This document shows, one piece after another, positions 1 through 6,487 of a stretch of DNA of 7,748 bases. The DNA is from Planctomycetota bacterium (GTDB lineage Bacteria; Planctomycetota; UBA1135). The DNA lies in contig DNPI01000168.1 of assembly GCA_003501525.1 (NCBI GenBank), forward strand, positions 1 through 7,748. Reading direction: 5' to 3'. Under the pieces are notes generated by a model, which saw only the letters and a list, made by a program, of their open reading frames with translations, ran no database searches and was not told the origin of the DNA. Positions within the stretch are counted from its first letter, which is position 1. Every line of letters starts with the position of its first letter. Position numbers and translations under genes: made by a program.

Positions 1-247
1 ATTGACTTCTAGTGAAGGCTGCTTTCCGCAGCTCATTGTCCCGGGGGTAAACGGAGAGATTGTTCCTACCGATGATTTGGTTGCCCTTTCCAATACTCTT
101 GAATCGATGCTTGTTAATCCAGATAAGCTTTTGCGTATGGGAGAGCAGGCGCGGAATCACATTGCTGACCACCACTCGATTGAGCATGAAGCGGAAAGTA
201 TTCATGCAATTTATGATGCCGTACTCGCTGAGGCCGAGGGGAATTGA
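1..247 (+). CDS. Glycosyltransferase, GT4-like, C-terminal fragment
   Basis: This is the last 81 codons of a gene that begins before the window; base 1 is the third base of an upstream codon and the gene stops at TGA 245-247. The visible part begins SSEGCFPQLI, continues with PGVNGEIVP and DDLVALSNTLESML, then RMGEQARNHI, and ends in an acidic helix. This order (an E/G-rich loop, a 'G-NG-V' turn, then two helices with an R-MG-AR motif) is the usual C-terminal end of the GT-B fold in GT4 retaining glycosyltransferases, which transfer sugars from nucleotide sugars to glycans or lipids. The catalytic glutamate region and the acceptor domain lie outside the window, so donor and acceptor cannot be named. 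The TTG at position 2 is inside the domain and is not a credible start. It has no functional tie to hutI downstream, from which it is separated by 32 bases. Confidence 0.75.
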   Translation, partial: LTSSEGCFPQLIVPGVNGEIVPTDDLVALSNTLESMLVNPDKLLRMGEQARNHIADHHSIEHEAESIHAIYDAVLAEAEGN

Positions 248-270
248 GATAGCAGAAAAGATGAATCTCA
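245..270. repeat. Short inverted repeat upstream of hutI
   Basis: TGAGAT (245-250) and ATCTCA (265-270) are perfect 6-base inverted arms separated by 14 bases. They start on the glycosyltransferase stop codon and end 9 bases before the hutI ATG. The long spacer makes a stable hairpin unlikely; it could be a protein-binding dyad for hut control or chance. No convincing -35/-10 pair was found in this gap. Confidence 0.2.
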
Positions 271-279
271 TATCTGTGT

Positions 280-1491
280 ATGACTAAATCTCCTTGCGAT
301 CTCCTGGTGCACGGAGCCAGTGCCGTCTTTTCTGGGGAAGAGGTGTTGGAAGGCGACGGGCTTGTGATAGGAAGGGGCAAAGTCCTCGAGACTGGAGAGG
401 CTTCGAGCCTCCGCGAGTGTTGGGACGCGAGATCGGAATTGGATGTCGCCTGTGGTGTTGTGGCTCCTGGGTTTGTGGATGCTCATGTTCACCCAGCTTT
501 TGCCGAGGGGCGTGCCGGAGAATTCAGCTTGCGTTCTCAAGGAGCTGATTACCAAGAAATTGCTGCTGCCGGAGGAGGGATTCTTTCCAGTGTGCGGGCT
601 GTTCGAGGATTGAGTGAAGAGGAGCTTTCACGCAAAGTGGCTGACCACTTCCGCCGGATGAGGTGTCATGGCACTACTGCTTGCGAGGCTAAATCTGGTT
701 ACGGTTTGACGGTCGAAGAAGAACTGAAATCTCTTCGAGCTATTGCATTCGCCGCCGAAGCTACGGGGATGGAGGTTTTCCCCACCTTTTTAGGGGCTCA
801 TGCGGTTCCCGAGGAGCACCGCGAAAACCCAGATGATTGGATAGATGAACTGTGTGATAAGGGTTTACCGGCTGTTGCAGAATCAGGTCTTGCTCGCGCT
901 GCGGATGTCTTTATTGAAGGTATTGCATTCAATCTTGACCGCTCCCGTCGCTATTTAGAAAAAGCTAAGGAGGTCGGTTTGGCTCTACGGGTACATGCTG
1001 ATCAGTTCGAGGCTCTTGGCGGAGTGGAGTTAGCTGTAGAGCTTGGTGCAGAGTCAGTCGATCATCTTGAAGTCCTCGAAGATAGGGGTTTAGAGGCCCT
1101 AGCCCTTGGGACGACTTTTGCTGGTTTATTGCCGGCCGTCCCTCATTTTCTCGGCCAGGAATCCGATGCTCCGGCGCGTAGATTGTTGGCTGCAGGAGTG
1201 CGCTGTTTCGTTGCGACAGACTTCAATCCCGGGTCTTGCCCTTGTCCGAGTCTTCCGGAAGCCGCTCACTTTGCACGTCGACGCTTGGCCCTTACTGCCG
1301 AGGAAGCCCTGACCGCGATTACCTCCACTGCCGCTGATAGTTTGGGGGCTGGAGATCGCAAGGGACGCCTTATCCCGGGCCACGATGCCGACTTGGTTGT
1401 CCTGGATTTACCTGACATCGACCATTTCGGTTATTTCTTGGGCGAGAATCCCGTCAGAACCGTGGTGATGGGCGGGGTGGTCCAGGAGTAG
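280..1491 (+). CDS. hutI: Imidazolonepropionase (histidine degradation)
   Basis: The product (403 aa, the usual length for the family) hydrolyses 4-imidazolone-5-propanoate to N-formimino-L-glutamate, the third step of histidine catabolism, in the cytoplasm. It is a metal-dependent amidohydrolase. The HxH metal motif is in DAHVHP (H69, H71). Next come EFSLRSQGADYQEIAAAGGG (81-100), KSGYGLT (138-144), the FLGAHAVP loop (H174), VHADQF with the third metal histidine H239, DHLE (H262), and ATDFNPGS with the metal aspartate D314. A typical C-terminal section ends GHDADLVVLDLPD...HFGYFLGENPV. Position 242, after HAD, is Gln, where the Bacillus subtilis enzyme has a glutamate given a catalytic role; Gln here is, as I recall, common in proteobacterial HutI. 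The ATG at 280 is the only sensible start, with no Shine-Dalgarno at usual spacing. The pathway partner FTCD lies downstream on the opposite strand; hutH and hutU are not in the window. Confidence 0.96.
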   Translation: MTKSPCDLLVHGASAVFSGEEVLEGDGLVIGRGKVLETGEASSLRECWDARSELDVACGVVAPGFVDAHVHPAFAEGRAGEFSLRSQGADYQEIAAAGGGILSSVRAVRGLSEEELSRKVADHFRRMRCHGTTACEAKSGYGLTVEEELKSLRAIAFAAEATGMEVFPTFLGAHAVPEEHRENPDDWIDELCDKGLPAVAESGLARAADVFIEGIAFNLDRSRRYLEKAKEVGLALRVHADQFEALGGVELAVELGAESVDHLEVLEDRGLEALALGTTFAGLLPAVPHFLGQESDAPARRLLAAGVRCFVATDFNPGSCPCPSLPEAAHFARRRLALTAEEALTAITSTAADSLGAGDRKGRLIPGHDADLVVLDLPDIDHFGYFLGENPVRTVVMGGVVQE

Positions 1492-1543
1492 CCCAAGTAA
1501 GACGGATTCAGCGGTTTACCATGATGCAATGAAGTGGACCTTC

Positions 1544-1563
1544 TCCCTCGAGGGGAATTTTTT
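1544..1563 (+). terminator. Possible intrinsic terminator after hutI
   Basis: TCCC (1544-1547) can pair with GGGG (1552-1555; three G-C pairs and one T-G) around a TCGA tetraloop, and six Ts follow at 1558-1563. The layout is right for a rho-independent terminator of hutI, but the stem is short. The T-run serves only the plus strand, so FTCD, ending at 1575 on the other strand, is not clearly terminated by it. The remaining bases between the two convergent genes (1492-1574) hold nothing else recognisable. Confidence 0.35.
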
Positions 1564-1574
1564 ACGCAACTACC

Positions 1575-3323
1575 CTAGTCCGATCCTTCTCTGAGGCGCT
1601 TGTCGACAACGGCTAGAATTTTCTTTTCGAGTTCTTCAGAGCAGTCGGCCAGTTCCGAGGCCTTGGCAAGGAGGGCGTCACGGAGAGATTCGTCTTCAAG
1701 GTCAGGGGCATTAATGCGGACGTTGAGCCCGGCACCGAGAACAGCTGCCCGGGCGCAGAGTGCTGCCACTCCGGCATCGCTTGCTGATGCCTCGAGCCCT
1801 GATGCGGCCATAGCGAGGGCGGTTGCCATGGATTCGAGCGAAACTTCCATTACCTGGATTGGCACCTCGATGGCATTTTGGACAGCGGCCTGAACGGCGG
1901 ATTTTTTTGCGGCTTCTTCTTCTGTATTGCCATCAGGAAGTCGCCAGGCGGCCATAATTCCATCGAAAGCCGCAGTGTCTTCATCTACCAAGGCTAGAAG
2001 GCGATCGTGGCAAGATTTCCCTTGTTCAGCATGGCGGCTGAATTCTTCCCAACGGTCGTCCCATCCGCGTTTATGAGAAGACAGATTCGCGACCATTGTT
2101 GCGAGGGCCGCCCCCAAGGCTCCGGCTGCTGCGGCGGCTGACCCGCCACCCGGAGCGGGGGATTCTGAAGCGGTTTCCCAGACGAAATCCTGGACGGTCT
2201 TTTCAACCAGTTTGAGTTCCGGGTGAGAGTCTGCTCCTCCAGTCTCGGAAGCGAGTGCGGAGGTCCTTCTTTTGTGAGCTTCAAGAGCGCTTTCCACAAT
2301 CTTCTCTTTCTCCTGGAAGGGCCCTAGTTCGTCGAGCCCCATACTTCGTACAGCGATGTGGATTAACTCTCGGTCATTAACTCCTGTTGAGCGCTTTTGC
2401 CGACGAAGGTAGTGCTGTCCAGCTTCGAGTAGGGCAGAGCGGGGTACGAGTCCCACCAATTCTGACCCAGTTGCTCTGATGCCTCGTTCGCGGGCTTTAG
2501 CCTCTACTTCATCAAAAGCTTGATGTAGGGAAACTTTAGAGAGATCTGTGAGATTGAGTGAGACTTGGCAAATCCCATATTCCTCAATGAACCAGCCAAT
2601 TCCCTTGACTGATTCCAGTGAGCCGGGAATCCAGACAGGGTTACCCTCAGTGTCCTTAACAACAGGTCCTGTTAAAGAATCGTCTTCCCGCTGGATGCGG
2701 CCTTTTTCTCTCACATCAAAGGCCACTGCGTTTGCTCTTCTAGTAGAGGTTGTGTTGAGATTGACGTTAAATGCTGCAAGGAAGTTTCGAGCGCCAACGG
2801 CAGTCGCGCCTGTTTTGGGCTGAAATGCTGCGGGCCCGAAATCAGGGGCGTGGTCGGCATTTTTCATGCGCTCAGCTAGCCCCTCGTATTCCCCCTCGCG
2901 TAGCTGAGCGAGGTTTCGCCTCTCTGGTTGGGTGGCTGCTTCTTCGTAGAGGTATACGCTGAGTCCTGCCTCTTCGCCCAATCTCTGACCTAGGTTGTGG
3001 GCTAATTGGATGGTTTCTTCCATCGTGATGCCTGCAACAGGAACTAGTGGGCATACATCCAGGGCTCCAAAGCGAGGATGTTCCCCGGAATGGCGTGTCA
3101 TGTCGATGAGGGAGGTTGCTTCTTTAGCTGCTCGTACTGTTGCTTCAATGACGGCTTCTGGTTCTCCAGCCAGTGTTACAACAGTTCGATTTGTAGCAGC
3201 CCCAGGGTCCACATCGAGCAATTCAGCTCCTGCAACGCTTCCTGCTGCTTTCGCAATGCAGTCGATAATGGATTGGTCTCGGCCTTCGCTGAAGTTGGGA
3301 ACGCATTCGAGCACATGGTTCAT
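1575..3323 (-). CDS. Bifunctional glutamate formimidoyltransferase / formimidotetrahydrofolate cyclodeaminase (FTCD type)
   Basis: This 582-aa cytoplasmic enzyme takes N-formimino-L-glutamate, the HutI product, moves the formimino group to tetrahydrofolate releasing glutamate, then deaminates 5-formimino-THF to 5,10-methenyl-THF and ammonia. The transferase half (about 1-300) has ECVPNFSEGR (6-15), HSGEHPRFGALDVCPLVP (78-95) including H82, which matches the catalytic His82 of the pig enzyme, VGARNFLAAFNVNL (176-189) and GSELVGLVP (286-294). A linker (about 301-370) contains MGLDELGPFQEKEKIVE. The cyclodeaminase half (about 371-575) has SPAPGGGSAAAAAGALGAAL (388-407), NAIEVPIQVME and SDAGVAALCARAAVLGAGLNVRIN (515-538). 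It is slightly longer than the mammalian fusion (541 aa). The start is the ATG at 3323-3321, because homology begins at once with MNHVLECVPNF; the frame stays open further upstream, but that stretch is antisense to the thiolase gene and not protein-like. No Shine-Dalgarno precedes it. It is convergent with hutI and divergent from the thiolase operon. Confidence 0.96.
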   Translation of the reverse strand: MNHVLECVPNFSEGRDQSIIDCIAKAAGSVAGAELLDVDPGAATNRTVVTLAGEPEAVIEATVRAAKEATSLIDMTRHSGEHPRFGALDVCPLVPVAGITMEETIQLAHNLGQRLGEEAGLSVYLYEEAATQPERRNLAQLREGEYEGLAERMKNADHAPDFGPAAFQPKTGATAVGARNFLAAFNVNLNTTSTRRANAVAFDVREKGRIQREDDSLTGPVVKDTEGNPVWIPGSLESVKGIGWFIEEYGICQVSLNLTDLSKVSLHQAFDEVEAKARERGIRATGSELVGLVPRSALLEAGQHYLRRQKRSTGVNDRELIHIAVRSMGLDELGPFQEKEKIVESALEAHKRRTSALASETGGADSHPELKLVEKTVQDFVWETASESPAPGGGSAAAAAGALGAALATMVANLSSHKRGWDDRWEEFSRHAEQGKSCHDRLLALVDEDTAAFDGIMAAWRLPDGNTEEEAAKKSAVQAAVQNAIEVPIQVMEVSLESMATALAMAASGLEASASDAGVAALCARAAVLGAGLNVRINAPDLEDESLRDALLAKASELADCSEELEKKILAVVDKRLREGSD

Positions 3324-3330
3324 GGGTGGG

Positions 3331-3350
3331 ATTCTAGGGTCGGCTAGAAT
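3331..3350. promoter_or_regulatory. Divergent promoter/operator dyad between FTCD and thiolase genes
   Basis: ATTCTAG (3331-3337) and CTAGAAT (3344-3350) are perfect 7-base inverted arms around a GGTCGG spacer in the 60-base divergent gap. Each arm contains TAGAAT, one mismatch from the bacterial -10 consensus TATAAT: at 3345-3350 reading right towards the thiolase (ATG at 3384) and at 3336-3331 reading left towards FTCD (ATG at 3323). With usual spacing the rightward transcript would start near 3357 and the leftward one near 3324, making FTCD almost leaderless. No good -35 hexamer is seen for either, so an activator or a repressor binding the dyad is plausible. Whether this is a pair of promoters, an operator or both is inference. 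Confidence 0.4.
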
Positions 3351-3358
3351 GTGCGGCT

Positions 3359-3375
3359 GCCGGGAGTTGTCCGGC
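3359..3375 (+). promoter_or_regulatory. Small hairpin in the thiolase leader
   Basis: GCCGG (3359-3363) and CCGGC (3371-3375) are perfect inverted arms with a 7-base loop, ending 8 bases before the thiolase ATG at 3384. The only Shine-Dalgarno-like run in this leader, GGGAG (3362-3366), lies in the left arm and loop, about 17 bases from the ATG and so too far for ordinary use. The stem is five G-C pairs and could form in RNA; any effect on translation is speculation. Confidence 0.25.
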
Positions 3376-3383
3376 TTCTTTAA

Positions 3384-4574
3384 ATGTCTGATTTGGAACC
3401 CGTCGTCGTGGCATCTGCCGCCCGAACGCCCATAGGGCGTTTCATGGGTGGTTTGGCTCCTTTGCCTGCCACTCGATTGGGTGGAGTTGCTGCCGCGAGA
3501 GCGCTGGAAAAGGCCGGGATTGAGCCCGAAGTCGTTGATTCCGGGTTTTTCGGGATGGCTCGTCAAGCCGGCGCTCGTCCCAATCCCGCCCGCCAAGTCA
3601 TGTGGGAAGCAGGCGTGCCTCAAGAAAAAACGGCGATGACGATTAATCAAGCTTGTGCGTCAGGCCTCCAATCGATTCTCCTTGCTGCTGACGCTATCCG
3701 TGCTGGGCGTTCATCTGTAGCGTTGGCCGGTGGAATGGAGAGCATGTCGAATGTTCCTTACATGCTGGGCCGCATGCGCGGGGGATTTCGGCTTGGGGAC
3801 GGGAAAATTGAGGACCTCATGCATCGTGATGGTTTTTCTTGCCCTCTTTCTGAAATGCTAATGGGAGAGACGGCAGAGCTTCTGGCTACCGAGGATGGGA
3901 TCTCTCGTGAAGAGCAGGATGCTTTTGCTTTGCAAAGTCAGCAGAAAGCTGGTGCTGCTTGGGCAGATGGACGCTTCTCCGACGAGGTTGTTCCAATTGA
4001 AGTCCCTTCTCGTAAAGGTTCAACAGTTGTCGAGCGTGATGAGCATCCTCGGCCCGAAACATCCCCAGAGAAGCTGGGCTCGCTCCCTCCGGTTTTTGAT
4101 GTCGAAAAGGGCACAGTCTCGGCAGGTAATTCTTCAGGGATTACTGATGGTGCAGCTGCCCTGGTCCTAATGTCCCGCGAAGCTGCCGAAAAATACGGGG
4201 TTACCCCTTTGGCTCTTTTCGAAGACGGCCAAGTTGAAGGTACAGACCCTGCTCGGATGGGGCTGGGGCCGGTGCCTGCAGTCAATGCTCTCTTGGAGCG
4301 TCGAGGATGGGCACTCGATGATTTCGGGTTAGTGGAAATCAACGAGGCTTTTGCGGCTCAGGCCATTGCCTGTCTCAAGCGTCTTTCCGTCCCCGAAGAT
4401 ATCCTAAACGTCAACGGCGGCGCGATATCCCTTGGTCACCCTATTGGTTGCTCTGGGGCGCGCATAGTTGTCACACTTCTCCACGAAATGAACCGCCGCA
4501 GGGTTTCTCGCGGTCTTGCCACTCTCTGCGTGAGTGGTGGCCTTGGTATCGCTGCTGCTTTCTCTCTCCCATGA
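3384..4574 (+). CDS. Thiolase (acetyl-CoA acetyltransferase type)
   Basis: This complete thiolase (396 aa, normal length) either condenses two acetyl-CoA to acetoacetyl-CoA or cleaves 3-ketoacyl-CoA with CoA. The N-terminal ARTPIGRFMGGL (13-24) is typical. The acyl-accepting cysteine is C91 in NQACASGLQS, followed by LAGGMESMSNVPY (114-126). The C-terminal half has NEAFAAQA (320-327), NVNGGAISLGHPIGCSG (342-358) with catalytic H352, and the second active cysteine C382 in LCVSGGLG. The serine at 384 replaces the small Ala/Gly usual in the C-x-[AG] signature, but all catalytic residues are present. It is the first gene of the rightward operon, and its TGA (4572-4574) overlaps the next gene's ATG as ATGA. 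Chain-length preference cannot be read from sequence; the general look is that of AtoB/PhaA-like biosynthetic or degradative thiolases. Confidence 0.95.
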   Translation: MSDLEPVVVASAARTPIGRFMGGLAPLPATRLGGVAAARALEKAGIEPEVVDSGFFGMARQAGARPNPARQVMWEAGVPQEKTAMTINQACASGLQSILLAADAIRAGRSSVALAGGMESMSNVPYMLGRMRGGFRLGDGKIEDLMHRDGFSCPLSEMLMGETAELLATEDGISREEQDAFALQSQQKAGAAWADGRFSDEVVPIEVPSRKGSTVVERDEHPRPETSPEKLGSLPPVFDVEKGTVSAGNSSGITDGAAALVLMSREAAEKYGVTPLALFEDGQVEGTDPARMGLGPVPAVNALLERRGWALDDFGLVEINEAFAAQAIACLKRLSVPEDILNVNGGAISLGHPIGCSGARIVVTLLHEMNRRRVSRGLATLCVSGGLGIAAAFSLP

Positions 4575-5896
4575 AAAGAACACTCCCTTTTTTCCTCTTA
4601 ATGGCTGCTTGTACAAGTCAGTCTTCTGATTCCCAAGGTGGCCTGTCTGCTGCTGCTCCGCCCATGATCAAGGAGGGGCACGAAGGGCAGGATGTCGTTT
4701 TGATTCCTGCGGACCAACCGAAGGGTGCTCCTGCTTATCAGCCGTCCCGTGCGCCAGAGTTTGGTTTTAGCCCAAGTGGCGAAGTCGCGGATTCAGATTT
4801 GGGCAGTTACTTTGTTGAGATGGAGTGTTCAGTTGATGGCGATTCGGTTGGGACGATGGTGTTTACTTTTTGGCCTGAAAAAGCGCCCCAAACAGTGCGC
4901 AACTTTTTGCGTTACTGCGACGAGGGTTTTTACGACGGCCTGAGATTCCATCGTGTTTTGCGTGATTTCATGGTGCAAGGAGGTGACCCGAAGGGAACAG
5001 GGCAGGGTGATGGCCCTCACGGCCAAATTCCGGGTGAATTTTCTGATTCCCCAGAGTTCAGTCACGAATATGGGGTTCTTTCCATGGCAAGGGGTAACTC
5101 CCCTGATTCTGCTTCTTGTCAATTCTTTGTTTGCTCTGACACCGGCGAGCGTGGTTGGAATCTCGATGGGAGCTATGCCTCATTTGGGAAATTGCATTCG
5201 GGAGTTTCCACTCTGGAGGCGTTGGCAAATATTCCGGTTGTTATGGGGCCAGGGGGCGAACAATCACGCCCTAGTCAGAACGCCCATATTGTTAAAGCAG
5301 TAGTTCGCAAAGGTAATCTGGGAGAAGGAACGGAAGTTATAGCTCGTCCTCTTCCAGAGTTGGACCTTGGTGGCGAAGCGGAGAAAATAGTCGTTCAGCA
5401 TGTTTTGATTTCTTTTGCGGGAACTCCAACCACTGCTACGCGCACACAAGAAGAAGCGGAGGCCTTGGCGCAGGAGGTCCTTACGCGCGCTCAGCAAGGC
5501 GAAGATTTCCAAGCTCTTGTGGTTGAGTTCTCAGACGATCCGCCCCGAGAGGGCCCAGAACCTCCGGGGGTTTATCGCATGCTCAACCGAGGAGTACGGG
5601 ATCTTGATGGAGAGCGATCCCGTTCCCTCTTGGGCAAAGAATTTATGGCTTATAAAACGGATTTAGATGCGCAGATGGCAGCTCGCACTCTCGATCAGGC
5701 TTCTTATCAGGCGATGATGACAGCGAAACGGGATGCACTTATTGCTCGAATGGGACCTGTCCAGGTTCCTAGAGAACAGATGGTCCCCGGCTTCGGTGAT
5801 GCAGCCTTTCCGTTGAAGGTGGGTGAAGTTGGAATTGCCAACTACAACTCCTCTACCAGTCCATTTGGTTGGCACGTCATCAAGAGGCTCGAGTAG
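4571..5896 (+). CDS. Lipoprotein with cyclophilin and parvulin peptidyl-prolyl isomerase domains
   Basis: This 441-aa protein appears to be an exported, lipid-anchored folding factor with two unrelated prolyl isomerase domains. The start is the ATG at 4571, overlapping the thiolase stop; it yields MKRTLPFFLLMAAC, a short lipoprotein signal with a lipobox ending MAAC (C14). The frame is open further upstream, but that is thiolase coding sequence. Residues 15-80 are a Pro/Ser/Gly-rich tether. The cyclophilin domain (about 80-247) has FHRVLRDFMVQGG (126-138; R128, F133, M134 and Q136 match cyclophilin A R55, F60, M61, Q63), SMARGNSPDSASCQFF (Q184, F186) and LDGSYASFGKL. The parvulin domain (about 271-441) has QHVLISF (H277), TQEEAEALAQEVL, DFQALVVEFSDDP, MVPGFGDAAFPLKVGEVG (404-421) and PFGWHVIKRLE (H435). 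About 77 residues (325-401) sit where parvulins usually have a short GGDLG-type loop. The cyclophilin part is closely related to the next gene. Membrane side is inferred. Confidence 0.9.
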   Translation: MKRTLPFFLLMAACTSQSSDSQGGLSAAAPPMIKEGHEGQDVVLIPADQPKGAPAYQPSRAPEFGFSPSGEVADSDLGSYFVEMECSVDGDSVGTMVFTFWPEKAPQTVRNFLRYCDEGFYDGLRFHRVLRDFMVQGGDPKGTGQGDGPHGQIPGEFSDSPEFSHEYGVLSMARGNSPDSASCQFFVCSDTGERGWNLDGSYASFGKLHSGVSTLEALANIPVVMGPGGEQSRPSQNAHIVKAVVRKGNLGEGTEVIARPLPELDLGGEAEKIVVQHVLISFAGTPTTATRTQEEAEALAQEVLTRAQQGEDFQALVVEFSDDPPREGPEPPGVYRMLNRGVRDLDGERSRSLLGKEFMAYKTDLDAQMAARTLDQASYQAMMTAKRDALIARMGPVQVPREQMVPGFGDAAFPLKVGEVGIANYNSSTSPFGWHVIKRLE

Positions 5897-5926
5897 CCTT
5901 TTGTCTTCACTCCTTTAACTACACTC

Positions 5927-6487
5927 ATGGAAAACACTCTCGACATTCACGATCTCGATGATTCAGCTCTTGTCGATGCACGAGTCGATATCGAAGTCTC
6001 TATTGATGGGCAGGAAGCAGGCACGCTTTCGCTCGAATTTTGGCCTCAAGTTGCTCCCGGTACAGTTCGGAACTTTCTCCAGTACGTTTCTGGTGGTTTC
6101 TACGATGGCTTGACCTTTCACCGCGTTGTGACCGGGTTCATGGTTCAGGGTGGATGTCCACAAGGGACCGGTACTGGTTCAGGACCTGCCGGAACGATAC
6201 CGGGCGAGTTCTCTCAAGATTCTGCTTACAGTCATCAGCGAGGCACCATTTCGATGGCTCGTAGCAATGACCCCGACTCAGCTTCTTGCCAATTCTTCAT
6301 TTGTCATGATGCCGCTACCTTTCTCGATGGCCAGTATGCGGCCTTTGGCAAATTAATTGGTGGTGAGAACACTCTTGATAAGTTGGCATCTGTATCAGTC
6401 GGCCCTGGAGGAGGTGGGGAAATGTCAGCGCCTGAAGTGCGTTGTGAAATTAGTCGGGCCACCATTCGTTTCGACAATGAAGAATGA
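5927..6487 (+). CDS. Cyclophilin-type peptidyl-prolyl cis-trans isomerase
   Basis: This 186-aa single-domain cyclophilin catalyses cis-trans isomerisation of peptide bonds before proline. It has no signal peptide, so it is probably cytoplasmic. A short acidic N-terminus (1-20) precedes the domain. Active-site residues are intact: FHRVVTGFMVQGG (64-76; R66, F71, M72, Q74), SMARSNDPDSASCQFFIC (Q122, F124) and TFLDGQYAAFGKL, where F132 takes the place of cyclophilin A W121, as in many bacterial cyclophilins. It shares with the preceding lipoprotein the blocks FYDGL-FHRV, FMVQGG-P-GTG-G-GP-G-IPGEFS, PDSASCQFF-C and LDG-YA-FGKL, so the two are paralogues from a tandem duplication. It starts at the ATG at 5927, 30 bases after the lipoprotein stop. 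The leader is pyrimidine-rich with no Shine-Dalgarno. Its TGA overlaps the next gene's ATG (ATGA at 6484-6487). Confidence 0.94.
   Translation: MENTLDIHDLDDSALVDARVDIEVSIDGQEAGTLSLEFWPQVAPGTVRNFLQYVSGGFYDGLTFHRVVTGFMVQGGCPQGTGTGSGPAGTIPGEFSQDSAYSHQRGTISMARSNDPDSASCQFFICHDAATFLDGQYAAFGKLIGGENTLDKLASVSVGPGGGGEMSAPEVRCEISRATIRFDNEE

Noticed and set aside
261..287. Eight-codon frame MNLISVYD overlapping the hutI start, considered as a leader peptide
   Set aside because: It contains no run of histidine or other regulatory codons, no terminator/antiterminator pair is visible, and such short frames arise by chance.
1610..3350. The 10-mer CGGCTAGAAT occurs at 1610-1619 and at 3341-3350, near both ends of the FTCD gene
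   Set aside because: Several 10-base matches are expected by chance in a window this size, and the first copy is inside coding sequence.
2995..3435. 146-codon plus-strand open frame antisense to FTCD
   Set aside because: It is the complement of conserved FTCD codons, and the translation shows no domain, only residues expected from reading another gene's opposite strand.
3324..3650. N-terminal extension of the FTCD reading frame by 109 codons
   Set aside because: It runs antisense through the start of a clear thiolase gene, its sequence has no recognisable domain, and the family normally begins at the internal MNHVLECVPNF.
3938..4342. 134-codon minus-strand open frame inside the first thiolase
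   Set aside because: Its Ser/Arg/Pro-rich translation is a shadow of thiolase codons, with no start signal or domain.
4448..4570. Earlier ATG giving the lipoprotein 41 more residues
   Set aside because: It lies inside the thiolase coding sequence, would bury the lipoprotein signal peptide, and the ATGA overlap at 4571 is a typical operon junction.
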